Part shown: piece by piece, positions 7,241 to 15,824 of the stretch
Position numbering within the stretch: position 1 is the stretch's first letter
Layout: every line of letters begins with the position of its first letter
Assembly (NCBI GenBank): GCA_035541875.1
Contig: DATKML010000037.1
Span: 1-64,000 of the forward strand
Length of the DNA: 64,000 nucleotides
Direction of reading: 5' to 3'
DNA from: JAJPHI01 sp035541875
GTDB taxonomy: Bacteria; Desulfobacterota; Binatia; Binatales; Binataceae
Made by a program: the position numbers and the translations under genes
Notes under the pieces: generated by a model
Database searches by the model: none
Told to the model about the DNA's origin: nothing
What the model saw: only the letters and a program-made list of their open reading frames with translations

Positions 7241-8923
7241 TTAGCAGTTGCCGGAGCGGAGGACCTGGCCCGGCATAGCGCCGCTGGCCTTGCCCTCCTT
7301 ATAGAGCTCCTGCCCGTTCACGATAACGTGCTCAACGCCGCGTGCCGGCATGATAAGGCGGCGTCCGCTGCCCGGCAGATCGGTGCGCATCTCGCCCCGC
7401 TTGCTCGAACCGACGGTGTTGAAGTCGAAGATCGCGACGTCAGCGGCCATCCCGGGGAGTAGTCGCCCGCGATTCTTGATCCCGAAGAAGTCTGCGGGTT
7501 CCGAGGTGATCCGCTTGATTGCATGCTCCAGCGTCAGCGCCTGTTTCTCGCGCACCCAGCGGCCAAGCAGATAAGTGCAGTAGCCCGCGTCGCAGAGCAT
7601 GTCGACGTGCGCGCCACCGTCGCTCAGACCGATCATCGTGCGCGAATCGGTGATCAATTCAGGAATTCGCTCCTCGGTCGCGTTGAAGAGTTCCATCGTG
7701 TACTCGACACCCAGGTCGTCTTCGAGCGCGACATCGAGGAACGCGTCTACGCCGTCGCATCCGCGCTCGCGTGCGATATCCGCCACGGTCTTGCCGACCA
7801 GCGACTGCAACGCGGGATTGGTTACTTCTTTAACTTCGAGCCGTTCCCACCGGCCGTTGAAAACGGCGGGGCGCTTCAGAGCTTCGCGGAAGGCGTCGCG
7901 GAACTTCGTATCGCGATAGATCGCTTTCTGGGTTTCGGCCGGCTGATTGAAGACCGGATTCCAGCATTCGAGATTCGCGAGGATAAACGGGGCGCGCAGA
8001 TTGATCTGAATCACCAGGGGGCGGCATGAGACCTGTGGGATTCCGCCGCGGCGAATCAGCGACTCCGCCTTGCGTAGGCTGGCGAGCGCGACCTCCGGCA
8101 TATCGTCGCGATTAAGCACCGCGAGCCAGGTGGCCGGGCGGCCGCTTTCGGTGAGCAGCAGATCCAGGAATTCGCACTCCTCATCGGTGATCTCGCTCAC
8201 CGACTTCGTCAGGGCGAGTTCCATGCATCCTTTGCCAAGTTCCTTCAGCGCATTGGCGTAGGCCTTGAACTCATCGCGGCTGGCGTTGCGGCATGCGATC
8301 GGACGACCTTTGTAGCCGATATGCTGCGGAATCGCCGTAGTTGAAAAGCCCATCGCGCCGGCTGCGACGGCCTCTTTCAGCAGCGCTTTGATCTTCGTGA
8401 TCTCTTCGGTGGTGGCCGAGCGCTGCATGGATTCTTCGCCCATCACGTAATGGCGGAACGGGGTGAGCGCGGCCATAAAGCCGAGGTTGATACCGCTGCC
8501 GCGTTTCTCGGCCGCATCGAGGTATTGGGGGAAAGTTTCCCAATCCCAGGTCACGCCCTTGCCGAGGACGTCGAAAGGAATCGCCTCGACGTTTACGAGA
8601 TCCCAAGCGGCAATCTCGCGCGACTCCGGCTTGCACGGCGCGATACCGACGCCGCAGTTGCCCATGATCACAGTGGTTACGCCGTGCCATGAGGACGACG
8701 TGATGTAAGGATCCCAGCAGATTTGTGCATCGTAATGCGTATGCGGGTCGACGAAGCCCGGCGAGACAATCAGATCAGAGGCATCGATCGTCTTCTTCGC
8801 CCCTTCAGTGACCTTGCCTATCTCAGCGATTTTGCCGTTGGCGATCGCTACGTCGGCCCGTTTGGGTTTGCTGCCGGTACCGTCGACGACGGTGCCGTTT
8901 TTGATGAGTAGATCGTAAGACAT
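7241..8923 (-). CDS. D-aminoacylase-type (N-acyl-D-amino-acid deacylase) amidohydrolase
   Basis: A 560-residue metal-dependent amidohydrolase related to N-acyl-D-amino-acid deacylases. The TIM-barrel metal motif HTHYDAQ (His61, His63) and MGNCGVGIAP with the metal-bridging Cys90 are present. SDGGAHVDML near residue 435 supplies the catalytic Asp. The GIKNRGRLLPGMAADVAIFD stretch is the usual C-terminal strand of the beta-sandwich domain. I do not see the two central His ligands that true D-aminoacylases carry; the middle of the protein reads LALTKSVSEITD instead, so the substrate may not be an acyl-D-amino acid. GGAGG lies 8 nt before the ATG. It faces the MFS gene. Confidence 0.88.
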   Translation of the reverse strand: MSYDLLIKNGTVVDGTGSKPKRADVAIANGKIAEIGKVTEGAKKTIDASDLIVSPGFVDPHTHYDAQICWDPYITSSSWHGVTTVIMGNCGVGIAPCKPESREIAAWDLVNVEAIPFDVLGKGVTWDWETFPQYLDAAEKRGSGINLGFMAALTPFRHYVMGEESMQRSATTEEITKIKALLKEAVAAGAMGFSTTAIPQHIGYKGRPIACRNASRDEFKAYANALKELGKGCMELALTKSVSEITDEECEFLDLLLTESGRPATWLAVLNRDDMPEVALASLRKAESLIRRGGIPQVSCRPLVIQINLRAPFILANLECWNPVFNQPAETQKAIYRDTKFRDAFREALKRPAVFNGRWERLEVKEVTNPALQSLVGKTVADIARERGCDGVDAFLDVALEDDLGVEYTMELFNATEERIPELITDSRTMIGLSDGGAHVDMLCDAGYCTYLLGRWVREKQALTLEHAIKRITSEPADFFGIKNRGRLLPGMAADVAIFDFNTVGSSKRGEMRTDLPGSGRRLIMPARGVEHVIVNGQELYKEGKASGAMPGQVLRSGNC

Positions 8924-9124
8924 CGAATCCGCCTCCTTCAGGCGAAGCGGCGCCGGGGTAAGGCCGAGAGGCTTCTATGGATAAGCCTCGATGGAGTATG
9001 CGGATGGCGCCGTGATGCTCTTCCGCAACTCGCAGCCCGGGTCAAAGTTTTCCTTGCGACACTAATCAAGGAATCTAATGAAGAAGATGGCGATCTGACA
9101 AGGCCGAGCGTGCGCTTAACGCTG

Positions 9125-9982
9125 TTACTCCCGGCCGGTGGCGAGCAGGCTGCCTGACAGGATCGTCAGGGTGAAGGCGGTGATGCGCATCGCGGCGGGG
9201 CCGGTGGCACTTGGCAATCGCTCACCGAAAGCGAGGATACCGCCGACGATCGGCACGAGATTCGAGCATGCGGACGACAGCGGCATCGCGATAATGCCCC
9301 GCGCCCAATGGAAGGAGTTCTGCAGCAAGACCATCCCGCTCAGGTTGGCGATCGTCGCGAGATAGAACCACGGACTCGTGACCAGACCTATGAAGACAGG
9401 CTGGGAATCATTTGCGGCGAAGATATCCGTTACGGCTTTCGCATAGAGACTACCCAGACCAAAAGCGATCCCTGACGTGAGCGCGGCGGCCAGGCCACCG
9501 TTGCGGAGCCGCTCGTTCGCATAGGGTAACAGGCCAATGACGATCGCTCCCGCGGAGGTCAGTGTCAGTGACAACGCATCGGCGCGATTTGATTCGGTGC
9601 CACTTCCCAGCGAGAGGCTCAGCAGGATCATTGCGGCTACGACGCCGATAATCCCCAGCCATTCGCGACCGCTGGCGTGCTCATGCAGAAAGAACATCGT
9701 GATAAGAACGAAGAAGGCGATGCCGCCCTGCATCATCACGGCCAGCATCGAGACGGGCGATCCGGTAAGCGCGACGATATAGAGAGCATAGCCGACAATC
9801 TGTACGCCGAATCCGCCGAGCCACATCGGATCCCGGAACCATCCACGAACCGCTCGCCAGAAGCCGCGACCCCGAGCGGGTTGCAGCTGCTTGCCCCGGC
9901 TCTTCATCATGACGAGACCGAGAGCGAGCAAGACGCTCGCTATCACTCCGGTCGCGAGAAAGAGCGAGGTTCGCTCAGCCAT
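9125..9982 (-). CDS. DMT/EamA-type membrane transporter linked to hpnI
   Basis: A 285-residue polytopic protein with about ten hydrophobic segments and a two-fold repeated layout, as in the drug/metabolite transporter superfamily. The basic loop at residues 27-47 and the signal-anchor-like first helix fit an inner-membrane carrier. Its start overlaps the 3' end of hpnI by 8 bp, so it is translationally coupled to a hopanoid glycosyltransferase. That coupling suggests, but does not show, a role in moving a hopanoid precursor or product. A generic small-molecule exporter is the other possibility. Confidence 0.82.
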   Translation of the reverse strand: MAERTSLFLATGVIASVLLALGLVMMKSRGKQLQPARGRGFWRAVRGWFRDPMWLGGFGVQIVGYALYIVALTGSPVSMLAVMMQGGIAFFVLITMFFLHEHASGREWLGIIGVVAAMILLSLSLGSGTESNRADALSLTLTSAGAIVIGLLPYANERLRNGGLAAALTSGIAFGLGSLYAKAVTDIFAANDSQPVFIGLVTSPWFYLATIANLSGMVLLQNSFHWARGIIAMPLSSACSNLVPIVGGILAFGERLPSATGPAAMRITAFTLTILSGSLLATGRE

Positions 9983-11132
9983 TCACTTCGCGCATCGCGC
10001 CGCCGGGCAGAATCTCGAGACGCCGTCCGCCCCATTCGATCTCATTGCTGAGCAGACTCGCAAACCATATCCCGGTCATCGCGAGGTCCTTGATAGGGGT
10101 CAGTAAGGCGTCGCGCCCTTCGCCTTGGAGGCCGAAGACTGAGCGCATAATAAAGGCGGCCGACGCGATCCGAACAGCAAGCACAGCGCCAAGGGTCATG
10201 ACTCCCACGAGACTGAAGCGGGTGAGGATTGCGAAAAGGAGTCCCCAAAAGGGGCCGTGAAGAAAGATCGTCGCGAGGCTGGAAGGGCGCGTCGTGCGAT
10301 AGGTGCGAGCCCATCGCAACTGATGGCGCCAGAAGTCCATGAAGGTCCGCTCCTCGCAGACCGTGGTCACGATCGAGGTCGACAGGCGCACCTCATAACC
10401 CGCTTCTCTGACAAATTTGCCGATATAAAAATCGTCGGCGAGCAGATCCTTTACGCGGGCGAAGCCGCCCATCGCCTCGAGGGCTGCGCGCTTGATAGCG
10501 ATCGTTGCCCCGAATGCATAGTGAAGGGGTTCGATCGCAGAGGCGAGCATCACTTGCGGGGTAAAGTCCGTGTTCACTGCCAGCGCCTCGAGGCGTGAGC
10601 CAAAAGTCCCTATCGGACGAGCGCTGTAGGTGCAGGTAACGATTCCGATCTTCGGGTCGCTCATCAGTTCGCCCACGATATGGCGCAGATGCTCGCGGCT
10701 GACGGCGATGTCGGCGTCGCTGATGACGAAGATATCCGCATCCGCGGCCAGATCGGCCATCTCGATTAGCTTGCCGACCTTACGATTCTCACATTCGGGG
10801 TGATTTCTTGTGAGGATCTTCACCGGAACTGAAGGATGCCGCTTCTGCAGACTGACAGAGACTTCCGCAGCGGGATCATCAGTGCTCTCGACTGCGAAGT
10901 AGAATTTGCAGCTAGGGTAATCGGTTTCGAGATGGCTGTTGAGATTGGTGGGTAGGCTTTGATTACGCCCGCGCAACGGCTTGAGCACGGCGACCCGCGG
11001 AATGTCGGACGGCAGCGCGGGTGGAGGGCGGCGCGCTAAACGAGCGAAGCGGATCGCCGTTATCGTCGCAAATAGGTAATAGACGAGCGAGGTACTTGCG
11101 AACGTTCGAGCGATAAAGGCGAGAGCGTGCAC
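9975..11132 (-). CDS. hpnI: Hopanoid glycosyltransferase HpnI (GT21-like)
   Basis: A 385-residue membrane glycosyltransferase. In the characterised pathway HpnI adds N-acetylglucosamine to bacteriohopanetetrol; HpnK then deacetylates it and HpnJ makes the cyclitol ether. The ceramide-glucosyltransferase-like signatures are all visible: KPLRGRN near residue 51, ISDADIAV (Asp139, Asp141), LLADDFYIG (Asp233, Asp234) and the QxxRW-type QLRWAR at 271. Hydrophobic segments at the N-terminus (about 4-27) and in the last 90 residues anchor it in the membrane. It lies 73 bp after hpnJ on the same strand. No hpnK is adjacent. Confidence 0.9.
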   Translation of the reverse strand: MHALAFIARTFASTSLVYYLFATITAIRFARLARRPPPALPSDIPRVAVLKPLRGRNQSLPTNLNSHLETDYPSCKFYFAVESTDDPAAEVSVSLQKRHPSVPVKILTRNHPECENRKVGKLIEMADLAADADIFVISDADIAVSREHLRHIVGELMSDPKIGIVTCTYSARPIGTFGSRLEALAVNTDFTPQVMLASAIEPLHYAFGATIAIKRAALEAMGGFARVKDLLADDFYIGKFVREAGYEVRLSTSIVTTVCEERTFMDFWRHQLRWARTYRTTRPSSLATIFLHGPFWGLLFAILTRFSLVGVMTLGAVLAVRIASAAFIMRSVFGLQGEGRDALLTPIKDLAMTGIWFASLLSNEIEWGGRRLEILPGGAMREVNG

Positions 11133-11205
11133 CGCAGCTCAACTTCAGTCCGGAAAAAGCTCTAGTAAAGCGCTGGCCGGGCGACGCGTCTTGCCCCCGG
11201 ACTCC

Positions 11206-12666
11206 TCACGCCGCCTGAGCGCTGGCGGGCGCTTGGCGGGCTTGAGCGCGCCGTTGGCGCATGGTCGAGAGGAATTGCATCCCTTCTTTGAGCAGCCGCT
11301 TGCACTCTTCCGGCGATGAGATCATCTTGCGCACCGACTTGAAGATGTACTTCGGGCGGAAGTAGAAGCTGCGATAGAACTTCTCAACCGCGGCGTAGAT
11401 CTCTTCGCTCTTCAGGTTCGGATATTCGACGGTGCACTTCTGATAGCCAGCCTCGTCGAGCAGCGGATCGACGGCCAGATAGCCATTAGCCGTGACATAC
11501 TCGAAGAGCTCCGTGCCGGGGTAGGGCGACGCGAGCGAGACCTGGATCGTCTCGCAATCCATCTCGCGCGCAAAGCGCATCGACTCTTCGATCGTCTCCT
11601 TGCTCTCGCCCGGCAGACCAAGGATGAAGGTGCCGTGAATCAGGATTCCCAGGTCGTGGCAGGCCTTAGTGAAGCGTCGCGCGACGTCGAGCCGGACGCC
11701 CTTTTTGATATTCTTCAGAATCTCAGCGTTACCACTCTCATAGCCGACCACGAAGAGGCGGAGGCCGCTATCCTTCATGATCTTCAACGTCTCGTAGTCG
11801 ACGTTGGCGCGTGAGTTGGTGGACCAGGTGATGCCGAGGGGCTTGAGCAACTGCGCGATCTTGCGCGCCCGCATCGGATCGGCCGTGAACGTATCGTCGT
11901 CGAAGAAGAGTTCCTTCATCTTGGGGAACTTCGCCTTCATCGCGGCGACTTCTTCGTAAACGTTCTCCGGGCTCCGCACGCGATACTTGTGTCCCTGCGT
12001 GACCTGCGGCCACAGGCAAAAGGTGCATCGCGCCGGGCATCCGCGCCCCGTGTACATCGAGACGTACGGGTACTGGCAGTAAGGACTGTTGTACTTAAGG
12101 TAGTCGAGGTTCTTCTCGTAAACCTCGGTGACAAAGGGCAGCTTATCGAGGTCTTCGTTGGTTAGGCTCGGACGATCCTGGTTGTGGCTCAGGATTCCGT
12201 TGCGGCGGTAGCTGATACCGTCGATCTTCGCCCAATCCATCCCCTGCGCCACTTCGACCATCGAATAGTCGAACTCTTTCCGCGCTGCGATATCGATAGC
12301 TGTCGAGAGCTTCAGTGTCTCCTCGGGGCGGGCCGTCGGATGGCCACCCACGAAGGCGATAATCGTGTTCGGATTGGCAGCCTTAATCGATTCGGCTGTG
12401 CGGACATCCATCCGGATAGAGGGTGTCGAAGTATGGAGCACCACGAGGTCGTAGTTCTTGGCCTCGTTGATCGTCATCTCGGGAGTGTAGTTGTGCGGGG
12501 GAGCATCGAGCAGCCGCGCGCCCGGAATCATCCCAGCGGGATAGGCCAGCCATGTCGGGTACCAAAATGACCAGACTTCCCGCGTCGCTTGATAACGTGA
12601 TCCTGCTCCGCCGTCGAAATCATCGTAAGAGGGCGGATTCAGAAAAAGCGTTTTCATAACGTCCAT
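11206..12666 (-). CDS. hpnJ: Hopanoid radical SAM / B12-binding protein HpnJ
   Basis: A 486-residue radical SAM protein with an N-terminal cobalamin-binding-type fold (about residues 60-170, VVLHTSTPS and FVGGHPTA) and a core with GRGCPARCTFC, whose Cys210, Cys214 and Cys217 hold the 4Fe-4S cluster. The opening KTLFLNPPSYDDFDGGAGS is typical of HpnJ, which contracts the sugar ring of bacteriohopanetetrol glucosamine to the cyclitol ether. Two starts are possible: ATG 12666, with GGAGTAGG upstream, and ATG 12657, which matches the usual protein start MKTLFLNPP; I keep the first. It heads an operon with hpnI and the DMT transporter. Confidence 0.92.
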   Translation of the reverse strand: MDVMKTLFLNPPSYDDFDGGAGSRYQATREVWSFWYPTWLAYPAGMIPGARLLDAPPHNYTPEMTINEAKNYDLVVLHTSTPSIRMDVRTAESIKAANPNTIIAFVGGHPTARPEETLKLSTAIDIAARKEFDYSMVEVAQGMDWAKIDGISYRRNGILSHNQDRPSLTNEDLDKLPFVTEVYEKNLDYLKYNSPYCQYPYVSMYTGRGCPARCTFCLWPQVTQGHKYRVRSPENVYEEVAAMKAKFPKMKELFFDDDTFTADPMRARKIAQLLKPLGITWSTNSRANVDYETLKIMKDSGLRLFVVGYESGNAEILKNIKKGVRLDVARRFTKACHDLGILIHGTFILGLPGESKETIEESMRFAREMDCETIQVSLASPYPGTELFEYVTANGYLAVDPLLDEAGYQKCTVEYPNLKSEEIYAAVEKFYRSFYFRPKYIFKSVRKMISSPEECKRLLKEGMQFLSTMRQRRAQARQAPASAQAA

Positions 12667-12708
12667 GCGAGCCTACTCCCCACAGCCTGTCCGAAAGGTT
12701 AGTCACAG

Positions 12709-12737
12709 ACTATACAAACGGTCGGCAGGGGGCGCAA
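12709..12737 (-). promoter_or_regulatory. Candidate sigma-70 promoter of hpnJ
   Basis: On the reverse strand TTGCGC (12732-12737) and TATAGT (12709-12714) are spaced by 17 bp, and the -10 box lies about 43 bp before the hpnJ ATG. The -10 match is good and the -35 match is partial. Confidence 0.4.
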
Positions 12738-12821
12738 TAACGCCTTCCTTTTCGCTCGCAGAGGTTCCCTAAGGCAAGCTGTACTAGTGCAACTTGAAGC
12801 CGGACGAATTAGAATCGAGCC

Positions 12822-13208
12822 GTGGCTCAACGAAATCCCCGTAGCGGTTTTGTGGACGCGTTCGAGCAATTCGATCGTGTTTTCGATGCGCTCTTCGACG
12901 ACTTGCTGATCTCACGGTGGAGGGAGCAGCCCGGTCGACCCTCCGACGGTGGCGACGCGAACGTGAGGGATCTGGGCGACAGATACGAGGTCACGATGGC
13001 GCGAATGCATGCCGATCCTCATGAGCTGGAGATCGAAGCGACCGACCGGCGGCTAATCGTCCGCGTGGGTGGGGTCGGCAGTCAGCATCAGCGCGTTGTG
13101 GAGTTTCGACACTTCATCGAAACCACCGAAGTTACGGCGCGGATGCAAGACCAGGAGCTCAAGGTCATTCTGCCCAAGAAGCGGCCGCGCAAAATTAAGG
13201 TCGGCTAG
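12822..13208 (+). CDS. Small heat-shock protein (Hsp20/alpha-crystallin type)
   Basis: A 128-residue protein starting with GTG. Residues 1-45 are an Phe-rich N-terminal arm (FVDAFEQFDRVFDALFDDLL). The rest is a short beta-sandwich domain with NVRDLGDRYEVTMARMHADP, EIEATDRRLIVRV and QELKVILPKK, in the order of an alpha-crystallin domain. The usual C-terminal I-x-I anchor is replaced by a basic tail (RPRKIKVG). Such proteins hold unfolding proteins without ATP. The next gene encodes a Lon-like protease 39 bp downstream, so the pair may form a protein quality-control operon. The divergence of the domain keeps confidence moderate. Confidence 0.72.
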   Translation: MAQRNPRSGFVDAFEQFDRVFDALFDDLLISRWREQPGRPSDGGDANVRDLGDRYEVTMARMHADPHELEIEATDRRLIVRVGGVGSQHQRVVEFRHFIETTEVTARMQDQELKVILPKKRPRKIKVG

Positions 13209-13247
13209 TCCGAACCGATTAACCATCAACCTCCGCGGGATCTCTTC

Positions 13248-15785
13248 ATGGCCGAACAAACTGAACGTAAAGCCGAAGCGACGACGACCGAGCTACAGCC
13301 GGCGCTATCGCATCCCGAACTCAAACCGCAGGATTTACTGTGCGAGTGCTGCCTCTCGCTCGAAGAGCTCGAAAAGTGGGCGGAGCAGGGTGACGGCGCG
13401 GAAATCCTGGGACAGGAGCGAGCCTTCGATGCGATCCGACTCGCTCTTGGCGTCGATGCACCCGGTTACAATGTTTTCGTTAGCGGCCTGCGCACGCGCG
13501 AAGAACGGCAATCGATCATGCGACTGTTGCAGGAACGAGCCTCGACGATGCCGACGCCGGGTGACTGGGTCTACGTGAACAATTTCCGCACGCCCGAAGC
13601 TCCTGTGGCGATCGCGTTGGGGGCGGGGCAGGGCGTCGAGTTGCGCACCCGGATGCGCGAACTAGTCAGCTTCGTGATCGATCAGCTGCCCAAGGCTTTT
13701 CGGCGCGAGGATTTCGATCAGGAGCGCGCCGCCCTGCGCGAGAAATACAACAAGCGTGCGCAGGAGCTCTTCGGCAACTTCGAGACAAGGGCGCGCGAGC
13801 GTGGTTTCGCCCTTCGTGGTGTGGCTGGCGGGCAGGTGATGTTCATTCCGCTGATTCATGGTAAACCGCCGGAGTCGCCGGAAGAACTGCAGCGTGAAAT
13901 GCAATCGATGAGCGATGAGGAGCGCGAGAAGCTCGCCCAGACCCAGAATGAACTGGGGGGCGAACTGGCCACTCTTATGACGCGTCAGCAGGAGATTACG
14001 CGCGAACTGATCGAGGATATCCGGGCGATCGAACGCGCCTTTGCGGGCCGGCTGATTAGCCCGGCTATCGCTGCGCTGAAACAATTCCTCAACAACGCTG
14101 CGGTGTCGGCCTATCTCGACGAGGTGGCCGATCACATGCTGAGCCATCTCGATCACTTCCGCGAAGCCCCAACCGAAGCTGCCGGCGGTGATGCGGAGAA
14201 TCCTCTCGCGGCCCTGCGCCGCCAGGAAATCCGGCGCTTTAACGAATACCAGGTCAACGTCGTTGTCGATAATTCAGGGAAACACGGTGCTCCGGTCGTC
14301 AGTGAAGATGCGCCTACGTATCGCAACCTTTTCGGCACGATCGAGCGCGTGATCGATCCGATGGGCCGATCGGCGACGGACTTCACCCAGATTATCGGAG
14401 GAGCGGTTCTAAAGGCGCACGGCGGTTTTTTGCTCTTCGATCTTGAGGACGCGGTGGCGGAACCGGGCGTCTGGAAAACGCTGAAACGTACGCTCAAGAC
14501 CGGCCGCATGACGCTTGAGACTTTTGAGCCGATTCCGTTCTTCTCCTTCAGCGGACTAAAGCCGGGCGCGATCGAAGCGACGAACAAGATGATCGTTCTG
14601 GGCGGCGCCTATCTCTACAACCTGCTCTATTTTTACGATCCCGAGTTTGCTGAACTTTTCAAGGTCAAGGCCGAGATTCGTCCGGTGATTGATGCGGGTG
14701 AGGCCGTGATGCGCCACTACGCGTCGCGCGTCGGTGCAGTGGTCCGCCGCGAGAACTTGCTGCCCTTTGACGGCAGTGCGCTGCGCCGAATCGTCGAGTA
14801 TGGAATGCGCCTTGCCGGTGACCGTGAACGCGTGGCGAGCGCGATGGAGCCGATCGACGATTTGGCGCGCGAGGCGGTCTACTTTGCCCGTCTCGAGGGC
14901 CTGCAGCGAGTAACCGGGCAGCAGGTCGAGCGCGCACTGCGCGAGCGGGCCTTGCGCCTCAACTTTATCGAGGAAGAGATCCGTCGCCTCATCGCCAACG
15001 GCACGTTGATCGTTCATCTCGACGGCAAGACGGTTGGGCAGATTAACGGCCTCGCCGTACTAGACGTGGGCGGGTATGCCTTCGGGCGTCCGTCGCGCGT
15101 TACCACGACGGTTGCCGTGGGGCAGGCCGGACTAATCAATATCGAGCGCGAGGCGCATCTTTCAGGATCGACGCACGACAAGGGCGTGATGATCTTGAGC
15201 GGCTTTCTGCGTAATCGCTTCGGACAGGAAAGTCCGCTCGCGCTCAGCGCTAGTATCTGCTTTGAGCAATCCTACTCGGGGATCGATGGTGATAGTGCCA
15301 GCTCGACGGAGTTATATGCGTTGCTGTCGGCGTTGAGTGGCGTGCCGATTCGTCAGGACCTCGCCGTGACCGGCTCGGTTGATCAATTCGGGACGGTGCA
15401 GGCGATAGGCGGCGCGAACGAAAAGATCGAAGGCTTCTTCCGTGTATGCAAGGCGGTCGGACTTTCGGGTCGTCAGGGCGTGCTGGTTCCGCGAGCGAAT
15501 CTCCGCAATTTGATGCTCGATTTGGAAACCGTTGCCGCCGTTGATCATGGGCAATTCCATATCTATCCCGTCGATACGATTGAACACGGCATCGAGATTC
15601 TGACAGGTATGCGCGCGGGTGCGGTCGATGAACCCGGAACGATCTTCTACCGTGTGGCGCAAAGGCTCCGTGAGATGGCTGCGAAACTGCGTGACCGTCG
15701 GGAAGGCGAAACCCGCATCGTTCACGAGACCGCCACCGCCCCGCAACCTCCTGCGCCTCCAGTCCCTCCGGAACCGCAGCGCTGA
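13248..15785 (+). CDS. Lon-like protease (AAA_32 / LonB-type family) with degenerate P-loop
   Basis: An 845-residue protein with an N-terminal linker, a long helical insert (about 150-310), an AAA-type region with GGFLLFDLED as Walker B (about 392-401), and a C-terminal Lon protease domain (about 575-800). The Ser-Lys dyad is clear: Ser683 in DGDSASSTE and Lys726 in GGANEKIEGF, 43 residues apart as in E. coli Lon. The P-loop position reads NVFVSGLRTREERQSIM (75-91) and has no GxxGxGKT/S, so nucleotide binding is doubtful. The family includes E. coli YcbZ. It probably degrades damaged proteins in the cytoplasm; a stress role is suggested by the hsp20 neighbour. Confidence 0.9.
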   Translation: MAEQTERKAEATTTELQPALSHPELKPQDLLCECCLSLEELEKWAEQGDGAEILGQERAFDAIRLALGVDAPGYNVFVSGLRTREERQSIMRLLQERASTMPTPGDWVYVNNFRTPEAPVAIALGAGQGVELRTRMRELVSFVIDQLPKAFRREDFDQERAALREKYNKRAQELFGNFETRARERGFALRGVAGGQVMFIPLIHGKPPESPEELQREMQSMSDEEREKLAQTQNELGGELATLMTRQQEITRELIEDIRAIERAFAGRLISPAIAALKQFLNNAAVSAYLDEVADHMLSHLDHFREAPTEAAGGDAENPLAALRRQEIRRFNEYQVNVVVDNSGKHGAPVVSEDAPTYRNLFGTIERVIDPMGRSATDFTQIIGGAVLKAHGGFLLFDLEDAVAEPGVWKTLKRTLKTGRMTLETFEPIPFFSFSGLKPGAIEATNKMIVLGGAYLYNLLYFYDPEFAELFKVKAEIRPVIDAGEAVMRHYASRVGAVVRRENLLPFDGSALRRIVEYGMRLAGDRERVASAMEPIDDLAREAVYFARLEGLQRVTGQQVERALRERALRLNFIEEEIRRLIANGTLIVHLDGKTVGQINGLAVLDVGGYAFGRPSRVTTTVAVGQAGLINIEREAHLSGSTHDKGVMILSGFLRNRFGQESPLALSASICFEQSYSGIDGDSASSTELYALLSALSGVPIRQDLAVTGSVDQFGTVQAIGGANEKIEGFFRVCKAVGLSGRQGVLVPRANLRNLMLDLETVAAVDHGQFHIYPVDTIEHGIEILTGMRAGAVDEPGTIFYRVAQRLREMAAKLRDRREGETRIVHETATAPQPPAPPVPPEPQR

Positions 15786-15824
15786 GCGGTAGCCCTTAAA
15801 TCCCGTCGAGTAGCGGAGACATCG

